In this document: positions 37,701-51,137 of the stretch, in pieces
How positions within the stretch are numbered: position 1 is the first letter of the stretch
How the letters are laid out: each line of letters opens with the position of its first letter
Notes under the pieces: model-generated
Seen by the model: the letters and a program-made list of their open reading frames with translations, nothing else
Database searches by the model: none
What the model was told of the DNA's origin: nothing
Position numbers and translations under genes: made by a program
Source: Paenirhodobacter ferrireducens
GTDB taxonomy: Bacteria > Pseudomonadota > Alphaproteobacteria > Rhodobacterales > Rhodobacteraceae
Length of the DNA stretch: 64,000 nt
NCBI RefSeq assembly: GCF_004022265.1
Contig: NZ_SAVB01000026.1
Span: 1 to 64,000, forward strand
Direction: 5' to 3'

Positions 37701-37790
37701 CACGCCCATGATGGCGAGCGCCACCACCGAGATCGCCACCAGCATCAGCGGCAGCCGAATACCAAGTTTGATGCCCTTCAGAACCTTCAT
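34734..37790 (-). CDS. Methyl-accepting chemotaxis protein with PAS domains
   Basis: The protein has 1,018 residues. A first membrane segment ([20 protein letters not shown]) is followed by a large periplasmic sensor (about 40-330), a second membrane segment ([18 protein letters not shown]) and a HAMP region. Two PAS-like parts follow ([40 protein letters not shown]), then a signalling domain with the hairpin tip [20 protein letters not shown]. The C-terminus EEDWEDF fits the pentapeptide tether for CheR/CheB. The start at 37790 is followed directly by a basic residue run and membrane segment. Together with the adjacent cheB and cheD it forms a receptor-adaptation cluster; the ligand is unknown. 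Confidence 0.93.
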   Translation of the reverse strand: MKVLKGIKLGIRLPLMLVAISVVALAIMGVSSYGVARKILTSEGTDRLQQSLDTRVGTLEAWAAGLTSDLHATASNAGTARSLREFSAAWDRLGETPQDDLRKAFIDANPNPPAERYKLDYPGEVNDYTILHRRYHPGFVALAEQKHLVDIYLVSVTGNVIYSLGKQDDFATNLREGPARGGPLAQIVEAAQQTTGEAPVASGFLRDPGHPGTPGVVFLARPLRSSEGLLLGVLVFEASADPLSAVMADPRALGESGQGYVVGAGQTLESALRRTPAAGAPDLQTSAVRRALAGESGHVIEAGVDGAEVMAVFAPFTLFGKAYAAVVEQSTQELFEPARALARRLTLNGALLLVLLGGLSAWMARSVSKPLGRLTGTIGTISEGVYDAEVRDGERGDEIGDIARALTALRDDLAEAEVARRVAAAQGTAFRASSAAMMMVDAEFNIRYVNEAVVKMIRSRIEDFRQVTPEIDAEALVGKSMDMFHRNPTHARAILSDSANLPYRAEIVVGEGRFGLDITEITQPEKGRIGYVVEWRDVTELRMNRALLAAIDDYQLIFEFAPSGELSRVNRNLVTALGVEAEALLGLPHEAVLEGVDGLEGFWPRLEKHEPIVGRFRLTAPGGRSLLAEGSVTPVPDRNDRLLKIVLIANDVTEAQAELQLEHERNEAMQAGQKQVVEGLRVALQRLATGDLCSLLDAEFPPEYEQLRQDFNRAVTTLSQAVQVVIDNAAEIDGEAREISNAAEDLSSRTERQAATLEETAAALDQLTSSVSSAAAGVGEANMVVVQARESAESSGQIVQQAVAAMGEIEESSRKISRIIGVIDDIAFQTNLLALNAGVEAARAGEAGRGFAVVASEVRALAQRSSEAAREIDTLITASSNHVRRGVDLVGETGSALQRILGSVNDIAARVSEIAASAQEQSAGLAEINTAMNQLDQVTQHNAAMFEQTTAASHALTRGAQALTVTTAQFRTAGSAAKPAPAAAQPIDLARHKASVARAAAATAQAAVAVEEEDWEDF

Positions 37791-37907
37791 GCCTTCGCCT
37801 CCGAGGGCGCGCGCAGCCTTGCACACGCCGATCACCATTTCGCGGACTCCGCGCGAGCGACGATGGAGGGAACTGCTGAAGATTCCTTTAAGCTCGATGC
37901 CTTGGCG

Positions 37908-38681
37908 TCAAATTGTCAGCGCCGCGCACAACAGGCCGAAGCGGCGGGAAAATTCCGAACGGCCAAGCCCGTCCTGCGCCACCCGCCCGGGCGCGCGTGC
38001 CGCCAGGTCGAGCACCGCCGGGGCCTGCCAGCCGGGCAGCATGGCGCGGCGCACCGGTGCGGGGGCGCGGCGCAAATCGGCGCGCGCCGCGGCAAGCTCG
38101 GCCAGCGCCACTCTGGCAAGGCCCGAGATCGCCTCGGGCGCCTCGTCGGGCAGTGGCGCGCGACCGCGGGCAACCAGCTCGGGCACGGCACGGAACCAGG
38201 CCGCAAGCCCCGCCGCCGCGCCGAAACGCGCCAGCGCTGCCTGCGCCGCCGCATCGGCCCCGAGAACCAGCCCCGCCGCACGAAACAGGGTGCCCGAGGT
38301 CTCCGCCAGATAGGTCGAAAGCTCCGCCGCATCGGCAAAGGGCTCGTTCCAGCAATCGCGGCGCCGCGCCTCGGCCAGCGCCAGCAGATGCGGAGCCGCC
38401 GCACGCAGCGGCACCAGCGCCGCGCCGATCTCATGGCGTGGTTCATGGCCCTGCTCGGCCAGCGCCTCGAGCGCATCGACCCACCATTGCAGCCGCATCT
38501 CGGCCACCATCGGCTCGGCCGAGGCCCAGGGCGCGCGGGCGATCTCGAGGTTCGCCGCGTAAAGCGGCCAGAGCCGCGCGCGTTCCTCCGCCGGCACCGC
38601 CATCGTCGCCGCGAACCGGTCGGGATCGCCCGCCTCGACCCGCGCCGCGGCGGCGGCCACGCTTTGCCCGAGATCGCTCAT
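37908..38681 (-). CDS. Squalene/phytoene synthase-family protein
   Basis: The protein has 257 residues. The trans-isoprenyl synthase head-to-head fold is suggested by RLWPLYAANLEIARAPWASA, EMRLQWWVDALEAL and RRRDCWNEPFADAAELSTYL, but the two DxxxD metal-binding motifs of active phytoene synthases are not intact. This places it with the NDUFAF6-like/non-catalytic group common in alphaproteobacteria, linked to respiratory complex I assembly in eukaryotes. Its ATG overlaps the cimA stop (ATGA), so the two are co-translated. A metabolic role is not proven. Confidence 0.75.
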   Translation of the reverse strand: MSDLGQSVAAAAARVEAGDPDRFAATMAVPAEERARLWPLYAANLEIARAPWASAEPMVAEMRLQWWVDALEALAEQGHEPRHEIGAALVPLRAAAPHLLALAEARRRDCWNEPFADAAELSTYLAETSGTLFRAAGLVLGADAAAQAALARFGAAAGLAAWFRAVPELVARGRAPLPDEAPEAISGLARVALAELAAARADLRRAPAPVRRAMLPGWQAPAVLDLAARAPGRVAQDGLGRSEFSRRFGLLCAALTI

Positions 38682-40300
38682 GCCGGCTGCACCCCCTCGC
38701 GCGCAAGCTTCCAGGTGATCGCGTCGAGCAGCGCCTCGAAGGAGGCGTCGACGATGTTCGGGCTGACCCCCACCGTCGACCAGCGCAGCCCCTTGCTGTC
38801 CTCGCTGTCGATGATGACGCGGGTCACCGCCTCGGTGCCGCCATGGGTGATGCGGACCTTGAAGTCGACCAGCTTCATGTCCTCGATATGGCACTGATAG
38901 GGGCCGAGGTCCTTCGCCAGCGCCTTCGAGAGCGCGTTGACCGGGCCGCCGTCGGAGCCGTCGGCGACGATCCCCTCGGACACGCTCAGCCGCCGCTCAC
39001 CGCCGATGTTGACGACGACCACCGCCTCGGACAGGTGCCCCATCCGGCCACGCGCATCGCGCCGGCGCTCGACCGTCACGCGATAGCGCTCAACCGAGAA
39101 GAACTCGGGCAGCAGGCCGAGTTCGCGCCGCGCCAGCAGCTCGAACGAGGCCTGCGCGCCGTCATAGGCATAGCCGCGGTCCTCGCGCTCCTTGATCTCG
39201 TCGAGGATCGCGCCAAGGCGGGCATCCTTCGGATCGACCTCGATCCCCATCGAGGCGAGGCGTGCGCGCAGGTTCGACTGCCCGGCCTGGTTCGACATCG
39301 GGATCAGCCGCGCATTGCCGACGAGTGCCGGGTCGATATGTTCGTAGGTGGTCGGGTCCTTGAGGATCGCCGAGGCATGCAGCCCCGCCTTGTGGGTGAA
39401 GGCCGAGGCGCCGACATAGGGTGCCGAGCGCAGCGGCACCCGGTTCAGGATGTCGTCGAGCTTGCGCGAGAGCTTGGTCAGCCCGGCCAGCGCCGCATCG
39501 GTGATCCCGGTCTCGAGCTGCGAGCGGAACGGCTCCTTCAGCAGCAGCGTCGGAATGAGCGAGGTGAGGTTCGCGTTGCCGCAGCGCTCGCCCAGACCGT
39601 TGAGCGTGCCCTGCACCTGCCGCACGCCTGCGAGCACCGCAGCAAGCGAACCCGCCACCGCCTGCCCGGTGTCGTCGTGGCAATGGATGCCGAGCCGGTC
39701 GCCCGGGATCCCCGCCGCGATCACCGCGGTGACGATCGTGCCGATCTCCTGCGGCAGGGTGCCGCCATTGGTGTCGCACAGCACGATCCAGCGCGCCCCA
39801 GCGTCCTTTGCCGCGCGCAGGCATTCAAGGGCATAGGCCGGGTTCGCCTTATAGCCGTCGAAGAAATGCTCGGCGTCGAACAGCGCCTCCCGCCCCGAGG
39901 CCACCACATGTTCGACCGAGGCGCGGATGTTCGAGATGTTCTCGTCCAGCGCCAGGCCAAGCGCGGTGGTGACGTGATAGTCATGCGTCTTGCCGACCAG
40001 ACAGACGGCGGGCGTCGCCGCATTCATCACCGCCGCCAGCACCTCGTCATTCGCCGCAGACCGGCCCGAACGCTTGGTCATGCCGAAGGCGGTGAAGGTC
40101 GCGCGCGTCTCGGGCCGTTCGGCGAAGAACTCGCTGTCGGTCGGGTTCGCCCCGGGCCAGCCGCCCTCGATATAGTCGATGCCGATCGCGTCGAGCGCCC
40201 GCGCGATGGCGATCTTCTCGGAGACCGCGAACTGCACGCCGGCGGTCTGCTGACCGTCGCGCAAGGTGGTGTCGTAAAGATACAGTCGCTCGCGACCCAT
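38678..40300 (-). CDS. cimA: (R)-citramalate synthase
   Basis: The protein has 540 residues. The HMGL-like TIM barrel starts with YDTTLRDGQQTAGVQF; HCHDDTGQAVAGSLAA and GTLNGLGERCGNANL are the metal and acyl-CoA site motifs. The C-terminal third is the LeuA-type allosteric dimer domain. CimA condenses pyruvate and acetyl-CoA to citramalate for isoleucine synthesis independent of threonine. The sequence matches the CimA/'LeuA-like' group with GWPGANPTDSEFF. The start at 40300 has a GGAGGAG site. It is coupled to the downstream phytoene-synthase-like gene by overlap. Confidence 0.88.
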   Translation of the reverse strand: MGRERLYLYDTTLRDGQQTAGVQFAVSEKIAIARALDAIGIDYIEGGWPGANPTDSEFFAERPETRATFTAFGMTKRSGRSAANDEVLAAVMNAATPAVCLVGKTHDYHVTTALGLALDENISNIRASVEHVVASGREALFDAEHFFDGYKANPAYALECLRAAKDAGARWIVLCDTNGGTLPQEIGTIVTAVIAAGIPGDRLGIHCHDDTGQAVAGSLAAVLAGVRQVQGTLNGLGERCGNANLTSLIPTLLLKEPFRSQLETGITDAALAGLTKLSRKLDDILNRVPLRSAPYVGASAFTHKAGLHASAILKDPTTYEHIDPALVGNARLIPMSNQAGQSNLRARLASMGIEVDPKDARLGAILDEIKEREDRGYAYDGAQASFELLARRELGLLPEFFSVERYRVTVERRRDARGRMGHLSEAVVVVNIGGERRLSVSEGIVADGSDGGPVNALSKALAKDLGPYQCHIEDMKLVDFKVRITHGGTEAVTRVIIDSEDSKGLRWSTVGVSPNIVDASFEALLDAITWKLAREGVQPA

Positions 40301-40346
40301 GGCTGGCTCCTCCCGCCTCTTCAATTCCGCCGATGCCCGCGCCCGC

Positions 40347-41735
40347 TCAGAGCGGCGGCAGCTTCGCTGCGTCGAACCCCGCCCCCGGCAAGAGCTCGAC
40401 CCCTGCCTTCGACATCCGCACCTCGACGCCTGCGGCGACAAGGGCCGCCTTCATCGCGTCGACCGGGGCGAAATCCTTCGAGACCATCGCCGCCGCGCGC
40501 AGATCGGACAGCCGCGCCGTATGGGCAGTGAGATCCACCTGCGGCGCAGCGGCCCAGGCCCCCATGGCGGGCTCGAGCAGACCCATCAGCTGCGCCGAGG
40601 AGAGAAGCCGCGCCGGATCGGAAGCCAGCGCATGCAGCTCGGCAATCGCGCCCGCGGTGTTCAGGTCATCGGCAAGCGCCGCGATCACCTCGGGCGCGGC
40701 GCTCGGCGCGGGCTCGATGCCCGCGGTGAGCGCACGCCACTTGCGCAGCGTCGCCTCGGCCTGTGCCGCCTTCTCGGCGGTCCAGTCCATCGGCTTGGTG
40801 TAATGCGTCTGCAGGAAGACGAAGCGGATCACCTCGCCCGGGATGCCCTTGTCGAGCAGGTCACGCACGGTGAAGAAGTTGCCGAGCGACTTCGACATCT
40901 TCTTGCCCTCGACCTGCAGCATCTCGTTGTGCAACCAGTAGCGGGCGAACTGCCCCTCGGGATGGGCGCAGCAGCTCTGCGCGATCTCGTTCTCGTGGTG
41001 CGGGAATTGCAGGTCGATGCCGCCCGCATGGATGTCGAAGCTCGCGCCCAAGAGTTCATAGGACATCGCCGAGCATTCGATATGCCAGCCCGGCCGGCCA
41101 CGGCCCCAGGGGCTGTCCCAGCCCGGCAGATCGGCGTCCGACGGCTTCCACAGCACGAAGTCCATCGGGTCTTCCTTGAACGGCGCCACCTCGACCCGGG
41201 CGCCGGCGATCATGTCGTCGACCGAGCGACCCGAGAGCGCGCCATAATTGGTATAGCTGCGCACCCGGAACAGCACATGCCCGTCCTTGGCATAGGCGTG
41301 CCCGCTCTCGATCAGCCCGGCGATCATCGCGATCATCGCGCCGATGAAATCGGTCGCGCGCGGCTCGAGCGTCGGACGCAGCGCACCAAGCGCGTCCATG
41401 TCGGCGTGATACCAGGCGATGGTCTCCTCGGTGCGGGCGCGGATCAGCTCCTCGAGCGTGCCCAGGGCCCCCGCTTCCTTGCGCGCGCGCGCCGTCGCGT
41501 TGATCTTGTCATCGACGTCGGTGAAGTTGCGCACGTATGTCACATGCGCCGCGCCATAGACCAGCCGCAGCAGGCGGAACAGCACGTCGAACACGACGAC
41601 CGGCCGGGCATTGCCCAGATGCGCCCGGTCATAGACGGTCGGGCCGCACAGATACATGCGCACGTTCTGCGGATCGAGCGGGACGAAAACCTCCTTGGTG
41701 CGGGTCTTCGTGTTGTGCAGGCGGATCTCGGTCAT
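40347..41735 (-). CDS. cysS: Cysteinyl-tRNA synthetase
   Basis: The protein has 462 residues, normal for class I CysRS. Motifs: [19 protein letters not shown] with the HIGH-type HLGN, the zinc ligands C29 and those in IECSAM / [12 protein letters not shown], and KMSKSLGNF. It charges tRNA-Cys. The start at 41735 is followed by the usual [16 protein letters not shown] and preceded by GAGGA. It lies 46 bp upstream of the cimA start on the same strand, so the two may be co-transcribed. Confidence 0.96.
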   Translation of the reverse strand: MTEIRLHNTKTRTKEVFVPLDPQNVRMYLCGPTVYDRAHLGNARPVVVFDVLFRLLRLVYGAAHVTYVRNFTDVDDKINATARARKEAGALGTLEELIRARTEETIAWYHADMDALGALRPTLEPRATDFIGAMIAMIAGLIESGHAYAKDGHVLFRVRSYTNYGALSGRSVDDMIAGARVEVAPFKEDPMDFVLWKPSDADLPGWDSPWGRGRPGWHIECSAMSYELLGASFDIHAGGIDLQFPHHENEIAQSCCAHPEGQFARYWLHNEMLQVEGKKMSKSLGNFFTVRDLLDKGIPGEVIRFVFLQTHYTKPMDWTAEKAAQAEATLRKWRALTAGIEPAPSAAPEVIAALADDLNTAGAIAELHALASDPARLLSSAQLMGLLEPAMGAWAAAPQVDLTAHTARLSDLRAAAMVSKDFAPVDAMKAALVAAGVEVRMSKAGVELLPGAGFDAAKLPPL

Positions 41736-41974
41736 AAGTCCTCGCAGGCTTTCCCGGCGCGGGCTTAGCAGGTTCATCGATCTGTGGAAATGCGAAGAAC
41801 GGCCCGCGTGACGGATGTCAGCGGCAAATAATGATGCAGATGAGGGGGGCACGGTTCTTCATGCGCCGTTTCTAGCGCGCCGCCGCGCCGCTGTGAAGCC
41901 CCTTCGGGATCTGGACATTGCTCCCGGCCTCGGTCACGCTGCCAGCAACGACCATAACCAGTGCGATCTTTTCG

Positions 41975-42919
41975 ATGACGATCCGTCCCGCCGATGTGCC
42001 CGTCCCCGCCGAGGGGCAAAGCTATGCCCACTGTCTCGAACTGGTCGAGGCGCACAAGGGCTTCCTGCGCGACTATACCCACCACAGCCTCTGCTATCTG
42101 CCGGGCGAAGGCGCAGCGGCGAAGCACCTTGTCGTCACCCTCGGCAACCTCGCCTCCTATCACGAAAAGGGCGAGCGGCTTCCCTGGGCCTACGGGCTGA
42201 TCGCGAAACAAGGCTGGTCGATCCTCGGCGTGATGAACAAGCGCGGCGACTGGTTCCGCGAGCCCGAGATCCTCGCCGTGCTGGCCGAGTTGCGCGACAG
42301 CGGCTTTTACGATGAGTTCACCCGGATCTCGACCTATGGCAGCTCGATGGGCGGCTATGGCGCGCTCGCGCTGGCGCCCTATTTCCCGCGCGCCCATGCC
42401 GTGGCCTTCGCCCCGCAATCCACGCTGAACCGTCGCGCCGCGCCCTTCGACAAGCGCTATCGCTATGGCCGGGGCCTGGGCGACTGGACCGCGCCCGAGG
42501 CCGATGCCGCACGCGGGGCGAAGGCGCTCGAGGGCGGGTATATCTTCTATGACCCCTTCATTCCCGAGGACAAGGCGCATGTCGCCCGCATCCGCGCGCC
42601 GCAGCTGATGAAGATGAAGCTGCGCCACTGCGGCCATGCGATGCCGCCGGTGCTGATGCGGATGGAGCTCCTGAAACCCCTCGCTCTCGCCGCGCTGCGC
42701 CGCGAGCTGACCGAGGAAAGCCTCGCGCAGATGCTGCGGGTGCGGCGCGACTCGGTGCGCTATGTCGACCTGCTGCTCGAGAATGCCCGCGCGCGGGGCC
42801 ACCTCACCCTTGGGCTGCGCGCCGCGAACGAAGCTCTGTCGCGTCTCGACAACTGGAAATTGCGCAAGCAGCGCAAGGCCTTGCTGGACGCCCTTCAGAA
42901 AGGGAATGAAGCCGTCTGA
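41975..42919 (+). CDS. Alpha/beta-hydrolase-like protein of unknown substrate
   Basis: The protein has 314 residues. TYGSSMGGYGALALAPYF gives a nucleophile elbow (G-S-S-M-G), and KMKLRHCGHAMPPVLMRM near residue 215 may supply the His. The rest is not close to a family I can name. The ATG at 41975 has a weak ribosome site; an ORF extension to 41918 adds 19 residues with no support. The stop is 3 bp before the end of the convergent amidotransferase gene. Confidence 0.7.
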   Translation: MTIRPADVPVPAEGQSYAHCLELVEAHKGFLRDYTHHSLCYLPGEGAAAKHLVVTLGNLASYHEKGERLPWAYGLIAKQGWSILGVMNKRGDWFREPEILAVLAELRDSGFYDEFTRISTYGSSMGGYGALALAPYFPRAHAVAFAPQSTLNRRAAPFDKRYRYGRGLGDWTAPEADAARGAKALEGGYIFYDPFIPEDKAHVARIRAPQLMKMKLRHCGHAMPPVLMRMELLKPLALAALRRELTEESLAQMLRVRRDSVRYVDLLLENARARGHLTLGLRAANEALSRLDNWKLRKQRKALLDALQKGNEAV

Positions 42920-42922
42920 GGC

Positions 42923-43717
42923 TCAGGCCGCAGCCTGCCACAGCGCCGGGGCGAAAGGTTCGATCTGCACCGACTTGCCCTCGAAGGTGCAAAACGACCC
43001 GGGCGGGATCTCCTGCCAGTCGCCCTCGTCATCCTCGAGCGGCTCGGAGACCACGGCGCGGCCGCGGCGGGTTTCCGACCAGCGGTGATAGAGCGTCGGC
43101 GCCGCCTCGTCGCTGGCATAGCGCACCGCATAAAGCCGCACCCCATCGGACAGCGCCGCCGTCAGCCGCAGGAAGGGCGCATGGCCGCGCTCGCGCGCAT
43201 GCGCCTCGAACCGCGCGGCCGCCCGTTCGAGCGCGCATTTCGGATCGGCCTCCAGCCCCTCGCCGAGCGCCACCAGAAACAGCGCCTCGCTGTCGGTCGC
43301 GCCCTTGCGCTGCGGATAGAGGGAATCGGGGATCATCATCTCGGCGTCGCGGCGGAAGGCGTCGAAGCCGCCGATCTGGCCGTTGTGCATGAAGCTCCAA
43401 TGGCCGACGACGAAGGGATGGCAGTTGTTGCGCGAGGTCGCGGTGCCGGTGGAGGCGCGGACATGGGCGAGGAACAGCCCGGATTTCACCGTCGCGGTGA
43501 GCGAGCGCAGGTTCGGGTCCGACCAGGCCGGCATCACGTCGCGGTAAAGGCCGGGCTCGGGCTTCTCGCCATACCAGGCGACACCGAATCCGTCGGCGTT
43601 GATCGCCGTGTGGCAGCGCGTCGCGCAATGGCTTTGATGGATCAGCGAATGCCCCGGCCGGCTGACGATGTCCTCAAGGAAGGTCGGCTGTCCGATATAG
43701 GCGGCCCAACGGCACAT
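42923..43717 (-). CDS. Class II glutamine amidotransferase (YafJ/EgtC-like)
   Basis: The protein has 264 residues. Start MCRWAAYIG puts the nucleophile Cys at position 2 after Met removal. The glutamine-site motifs HVRASTG, NCHPFVVGHWSFMHNGQI and DSEALF are present. Such small proteins hydrolyse glutamine or gamma-glutamyl compounds; the partner or substrate is unknown. It lies alone between a convergent hydrolase gene and the DUF1330 gene. Confidence 0.88.
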   Translation of the reverse strand: MCRWAAYIGQPTFLEDIVSRPGHSLIHQSHCATRCHTAINADGFGVAWYGEKPEPGLYRDVMPAWSDPNLRSLTATVKSGLFLAHVRASTGTATSRNNCHPFVVGHWSFMHNGQIGGFDAFRRDAEMMIPDSLYPQRKGATDSEALFLVALGEGLEADPKCALERAAARFEAHARERGHAPFLRLTAALSDGVRLYAVRYASDEAAPTLYHRWSETRRGRAVVSEPLEDDEGDWQEIPPGSFCTFEGKSVQIEPFAPALWQAAA

Positions 43718-43801
43718 TCTGGCTCTCACACGGCGCGAAACGCGCCGCCCTCACTCATGCTGCATTGCGGCAATGTAACACGGCGATGACGGCGCGCAAA
43801 G

Positions 43802-44091
43802 TCACTCGATCGCTTCGACGATCACCAGATCGCGCTCGGCCGCGCCCTTGGCATGGGCAAGCGCCGCCTGATACTCGGGGCCGCGATAGCAGGCCTCGGC
43901 GGCCTCGAGGCTCGGGAACCAGGCGACGACATTGCGCGCCCGCTCCTTGCCCTCGAGCTGCACATAGCGTGCGCCGCGGGCCAGGAACTTGCCGCCCGCC
44001 TTGGCGATCGCCGGCCCCGCGGCCTCGGCATATCTGCCATAGGCCGCGGGGTTGGTGACGGTCACATGCGCGATCCAGTAGGCGCCGGGCA

Positions 44092-44092
<1 letters not shown>
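43802..44092 (-). CDS. DUF1330 family protein
   Basis: The protein has 96 residues. AYWIAHVTVTNPAAYGRYAE, GGKFLARGARYVQLEG and CYRGPEYQAALAHAKGAAER are the DUF1330 dimeric ferredoxin-like pattern. The function is unknown. Its ATG overlaps the alaS stop (ATGA), so it is translated from the alaS mRNA. Confidence 0.88.
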
Positions 44093-46749
<2,657 letters not shown>

Positions 46750-46813
46750 ATCTCTGGCCTTCCGGGGCAATTTGCTCCCCGTTTAGCCTTCGCGCCCGCC
46801 CCTGTCCAGAAAG

Positions 46814-46840
46814 CAAAAGGCCGGGCGACTGCCCGGCCTC
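46814..46840 (-). terminator. Rho-independent terminator of recA
   Basis: Stem GGCCGGGC (46819-46826) with GCCCGGCC (46831-46838), loop of 4 bases. On the minus strand it is followed by CTTTTGC. It lies 24 bp beyond the recA stop. Confidence 0.88.
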
Positions 46841-46863
46841 GTCACAAGGGGCTCGCCCCGCTC

Positions 46864-47931
<1,068 letters not shown>

Positions 47932-47991
47932 CGATCGCATCCTTATCCCACAGTGCGCCGACCGCGGCAATCACGGGGCCGTCCGCCATTC

Positions 47992-48006
47992 GTTCTCAGT
48001 TCGTTC
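47992..48006 (-). promoter_or_regulatory. LexA (SOS) box upstream of recA
   Basis: On the minus strand the sequence is GAAC-N7-GAAC, the direct-repeat operator of alphaproteobacterial LexA (GTTC 47992-47995, spacer 47996-48002, GTTC 48003-48006 on the plus strand). It lies between recA and the divergent sulfotransferase-like gene. Confidence 0.9.
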
Positions 48007-48124
48007 TTATTCTTATGAGCACAATACGAGAACATTGCAACAGGTTATTGCCGGATGCGGACCGCAAAAGATTGCGTCACGCCCCTGTCCCGGGGCAGGA
48101 ACGAGGCAAGACAACGAGGGCAGG

Positions 48125-48718
48125 ATGCTCATCTTCTGGGATCAACGACTGGTCTTTCTGGCAACGCCCAAAGCCGGCTCGAGCGCGGTCGAAGCCGCGC
48201 TGGAACCGCTCGCCTCCGTGGCGATGAAGCGGCCTGATCCGCTCAAGCATATGTCCGCGCAGGATTATCTTTCCAATCTCGCGCCCTATCTCGAGGCCGC
48301 AAGCGGCGAGCGCTTCACCACCGTCGCACTGATGCGCGAGCCGGTGGGCTGGCTGATGTCGTGGTATCGCTTCCGCCAGCGCGATGCTTTCGACGGCGAG
48401 GAGGCCGCGATCCGCCGGCACAGTTTCGAAACCTTCGCCCGCGCCTATGTCGACCCAGCCGATCCGCTGCATGCCGAAATCGGCCGGCAATCCGACGTGC
48501 TGGCCGATGCCGAGGGCAAGCCGCTTGTCGACCGGATCTTCCGCTACGAGGCTATCGACCGCTTCGTGCATTTCCTCGAGGACCGGCTCGACTGCGCGAT
48601 CACCCTGCCCCGGGTCAACGTGCCGCCCGCCGCCGACGTCAAGCTGACGCGCGAGAGCGAGGCGAAGCTGCGCGAGGCGATGGCCGCCGATGTCACCCTT
48701 TACGGCCAGCTCGGCTGA
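48125..48718 (+). CDS. Sulfotransferase-like protein
   Basis: The protein has 197 residues. The N-terminal FLATPKAGSSAVEAAL is a PAPS-binding P-loop (5'-phosphosulfate motif) of the sulfotransferase fold, and MREPVGWLMSWYRFRQRDAF is the 3'-phosphate-binding RxP…S strand-helix. It is at the short end of the family. The acceptor is unknown. It reads away from recA, convergent with cckA, whose stop is only 15 bp away. Confidence 0.78.
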   Translation: MLIFWDQRLVFLATPKAGSSAVEAALEPLASVAMKRPDPLKHMSAQDYLSNLAPYLEAASGERFTTVALMREPVGWLMSWYRFRQRDAFDGEEAAIRRHSFETFARAYVDPADPLHAEIGRQSDVLADAEGKPLVDRIFRYEAIDRFVHFLEDRLDCAITLPRVNVPPAADVKLTRESEAKLREAMAADVTLYGQLG

Positions 48719-48733
48719 GACCGGGCTGGCCGC

Positions 48734-51043
48734 TCAGCGGCGGATCTGGTTCTGCACCGTCGCGGTCAGTTCGCTCAGCGAGAAGGGTTTCGGCAGGAAG
48801 ACCGAATTCGCCACCGGCGGCCGGCCGTCGCGGAACACGTCCTCGGCATAGCCCGAGACGAAGATCACTGCGGTGTCGGGGCGCGCCTTCAGCGCCTCGG
48901 CGACCCAGCTCGGCCCATCCATCCCCGGCATGATGACATCGGTGACGAAGGCGTCGAAGGCGAGGCTCCTGTCCTCGAGGATGCGCAGCGCCTCCTCGGC
49001 GTTCTCGGCCTCGAAGACGGTATAGCCACGCAGCTTCAGCGCCCGCGAGGCGAAGGCGCGCACCGGCGCCTCGTCCTCGACAAGCAGGATCGTCGCACTC
49101 ACCGCCCGCTCGGGGACGGCAGGCTCGGACGCCGCGACCGGCCCGGGCTCGGCCAGCGCCAGCCGCTCGTGCGCCGGCAGATAGAGGGTGAAGCAGCTGC
49201 CGCTGGCCACCACCGAGTCGCAGAAGATATAGCCACCGGTCTGCTTGACGATGCCATAGGCGGTGGAGAGACCCAGCCCCGTGCCCTCGCCCGTGCGCTT
49301 CGTGGTATAGAACGGCTCGAAGATCTTCTGCAGCTTGTCGGCGGCGATGCCGACCCCCTCGTCGATCACCCGCACCACCACCCAGTCCCCCTTCGCGACG
49401 GTGGCGCGGTCGCGCTTCAGGTCCTCGGTCAGGGTGACGTTCTCGGTCTCGATCCGGATCTCGCCACCGCCCGGCATCGCGTCGCGCGCGTTCACCACGA
49501 GGTTCATGATCACCTGCTCGAGCTGGCGCTTGTCGGCGCGGATCGGTTTCAGATCCGGGTCATGGCTCAGCCGCAGCACCACCTTCTCGCCCACCAGCCG
49601 GTTCAGCAGATGCGTGAGGTCCGACAGCGTGTCGCGCAGGTCGATGATGCGCGGATTCATCGTCTGCTTGCGCGAGAAGGCAAGCAGCTGGCCCACCAGC
49701 GAGGCCGCGCGGTTCGCGTTCTGGCTGATCTGGTCAAGGTCGGCATAATCCGGATCGCCCTTGTCGTGGCGCAGCATCAACAGGTCGCAATGCCCGGAAA
49801 TCGCGGTCAGCAGGTTGTTGAAATCATGCGCCACGCCGCCCGCAAGCTGGCCGATCGCCTGCATCTTCTGGCTCTGCACGAATTGCGCCTCGAGCGTCTT
49901 CAGCTGCGTCGCATCCGACAGCACCGCGACAAGGCCGACCTTGCCCTCCTCGACCATCCGGCTGAGCGTGACCTGCAGATAGACCTCGCGGTCGCCGCGA
50001 CGGGCACGCAGCACCTCGGGGCGGCGATCGGCCCGGCCGGCAACGGCATCGGCGACCCAGTCGGTGACCGGCCGGCCCAGCCCCTCGAACAGATCCGACA
50101 GCCGCGCCTCGGGTGCGATCTGACCAAGCAGCGCGCGCGCCGCACGGTTCACGGCCAGCACCCGCCCGTCGGCGCCAAGCCGCATCAGCGCCACCGGCAG
50201 CGCCTCGAAGGAGGCCGGATCATGCGACGCGACGCGCCCTGCCGGCAGCGGCAGCAGATAGATCTCGCTGCGCCCGCCCGGCCCCTCGATCTCGGCAATG
50301 ATGCAGCGCAGCGGGCCGTCCGGTGTGGCGATCTCGTGCTCCTCGCCCGGATGCAGCGGCAGGTCGATGAAGATCCGGTCGAGCGTGCGCGCCCGCTCGC
50401 CGACGATCCGGCGCAGCGACTCATTCATGAACAGGATCGTGCCGCTGCGCGAGGCGGTGAGCATCGGCAGGCTGATCGTCTCGGCGCCGCGCCCGCCCAT
50501 CGGCCGCTCAGCCATGTCTTCAAGCCGCCACAGGAACCCTTCCTCGCCGATCTGGTGCACCGACAGCCGGACGTGGCCGCGCCGGGTCACCAGATCCTCG
50601 CGCGTCGCGCCAAGCGCCGCGGCCTTCTGCTGCATCCGGGCCAGCATCGCCGTCGGATGGGCAAAGACCTCATTCAGCGCATGCGACAGCGTCTGCCCGC
50701 CGCGCGAACCAAAGCGCTCGAGCGCCGCGGCGTTCTGAAAGGTGATCTCACCGTCGGGATCGGTGGTGAAGGAGGGCGCGGCATCTTGCTCGACGAACTG
50801 CGAGATCGCGGCGCGCAGCCCAGCCTGCCGGCGCGCCAGGGCAAAGCCCGCAAGCCGCACCACCCCGGCCAGAACAGCGAGGGTTCCGGCGACCGAGGCA
50901 AGCAGCAGCGTCATCATCCGCTCCGGCACCAGAACGGCCGAGACCGCCGCGACAAGAGCACCGCCCAGAAGATAGATTGCGCCGGGCGCGAGCTTCGCGG
51001 CAGCGCGACCGAAGGGCAGCAGGGGCTGATCGGTGTGCGACAC
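48734..51043 (-). CDS. cckA: Hybrid histidine kinase CckA
   Basis: The protein has 769 residues from GTG 51043 (AAGGA 8 bp upstream). Two N-terminal membrane segments (about 20-70) are followed by PAS-type regions. The HisKA domain has H406 in LAGGVAHDFNNLLTAISGH. The ATPase domain has N, G1 and G2 boxes (NLVVNARDAMPGG, DEGVGI, GTGLGLST). The C-terminal receiver has D702 in FVTDVIMPGMDG. This order and the wording match CckA, which through ChpT phosphorylates CtrA; in Rhodobacteraceae this pathway controls motility and gene-transfer agent production rather than viability. Confidence 0.93.
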   Translation of the reverse strand: MSHTDQPLLPFGRAAAKLAPGAIYLLGGALVAAVSAVLVPERMMTLLLASVAGTLAVLAGVVRLAGFALARRQAGLRAAISQFVEQDAAPSFTTDPDGEITFQNAAALERFGSRGGQTLSHALNEVFAHPTAMLARMQQKAAALGATREDLVTRRGHVRLSVHQIGEEGFLWRLEDMAERPMGGRGAETISLPMLTASRSGTILFMNESLRRIVGERARTLDRIFIDLPLHPGEEHEIATPDGPLRCIIAEIEGPGGRSEIYLLPLPAGRVASHDPASFEALPVALMRLGADGRVLAVNRAARALLGQIAPEARLSDLFEGLGRPVTDWVADAVAGRADRRPEVLRARRGDREVYLQVTLSRMVEEGKVGLVAVLSDATQLKTLEAQFVQSQKMQAIGQLAGGVAHDFNNLLTAISGHCDLLMLRHDKGDPDYADLDQISQNANRAASLVGQLLAFSRKQTMNPRIIDLRDTLSDLTHLLNRLVGEKVVLRLSHDPDLKPIRADKRQLEQVIMNLVVNARDAMPGGGEIRIETENVTLTEDLKRDRATVAKGDWVVVRVIDEGVGIAADKLQKIFEPFYTTKRTGEGTGLGLSTAYGIVKQTGGYIFCDSVVASGSCFTLYLPAHERLALAEPGPVAASEPAVPERAVSATILLVEDEAPVRAFASRALKLRGYTVFEAENAEEALRILEDRSLAFDAFVTDVIMPGMDGPSWVAEALKARPDTAVIFVSGYAEDVFRDGRPPVANSVFLPKPFSLSELTATVQNQIRR

Positions 51044-51137
51044 GTGCCTCGTCCTTTGCAGATTCGTCTTTCCAGCATTCGGGGATAAAAGGCTTAAGGC
51101 CCCCTTAACGCGATGGAAGACACACCCTCCGGGCGTG

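Noticed and set aside
34659-38897. Very long open frame on the plus strand, 1,412 codons
   Set aside because: It is antisense to mcp, the phytoene-synthase-like gene and cimA; in GC-rich DNA with few stop codons such antisense frames are expected, and its protein is rich in R, H and D with no domain.
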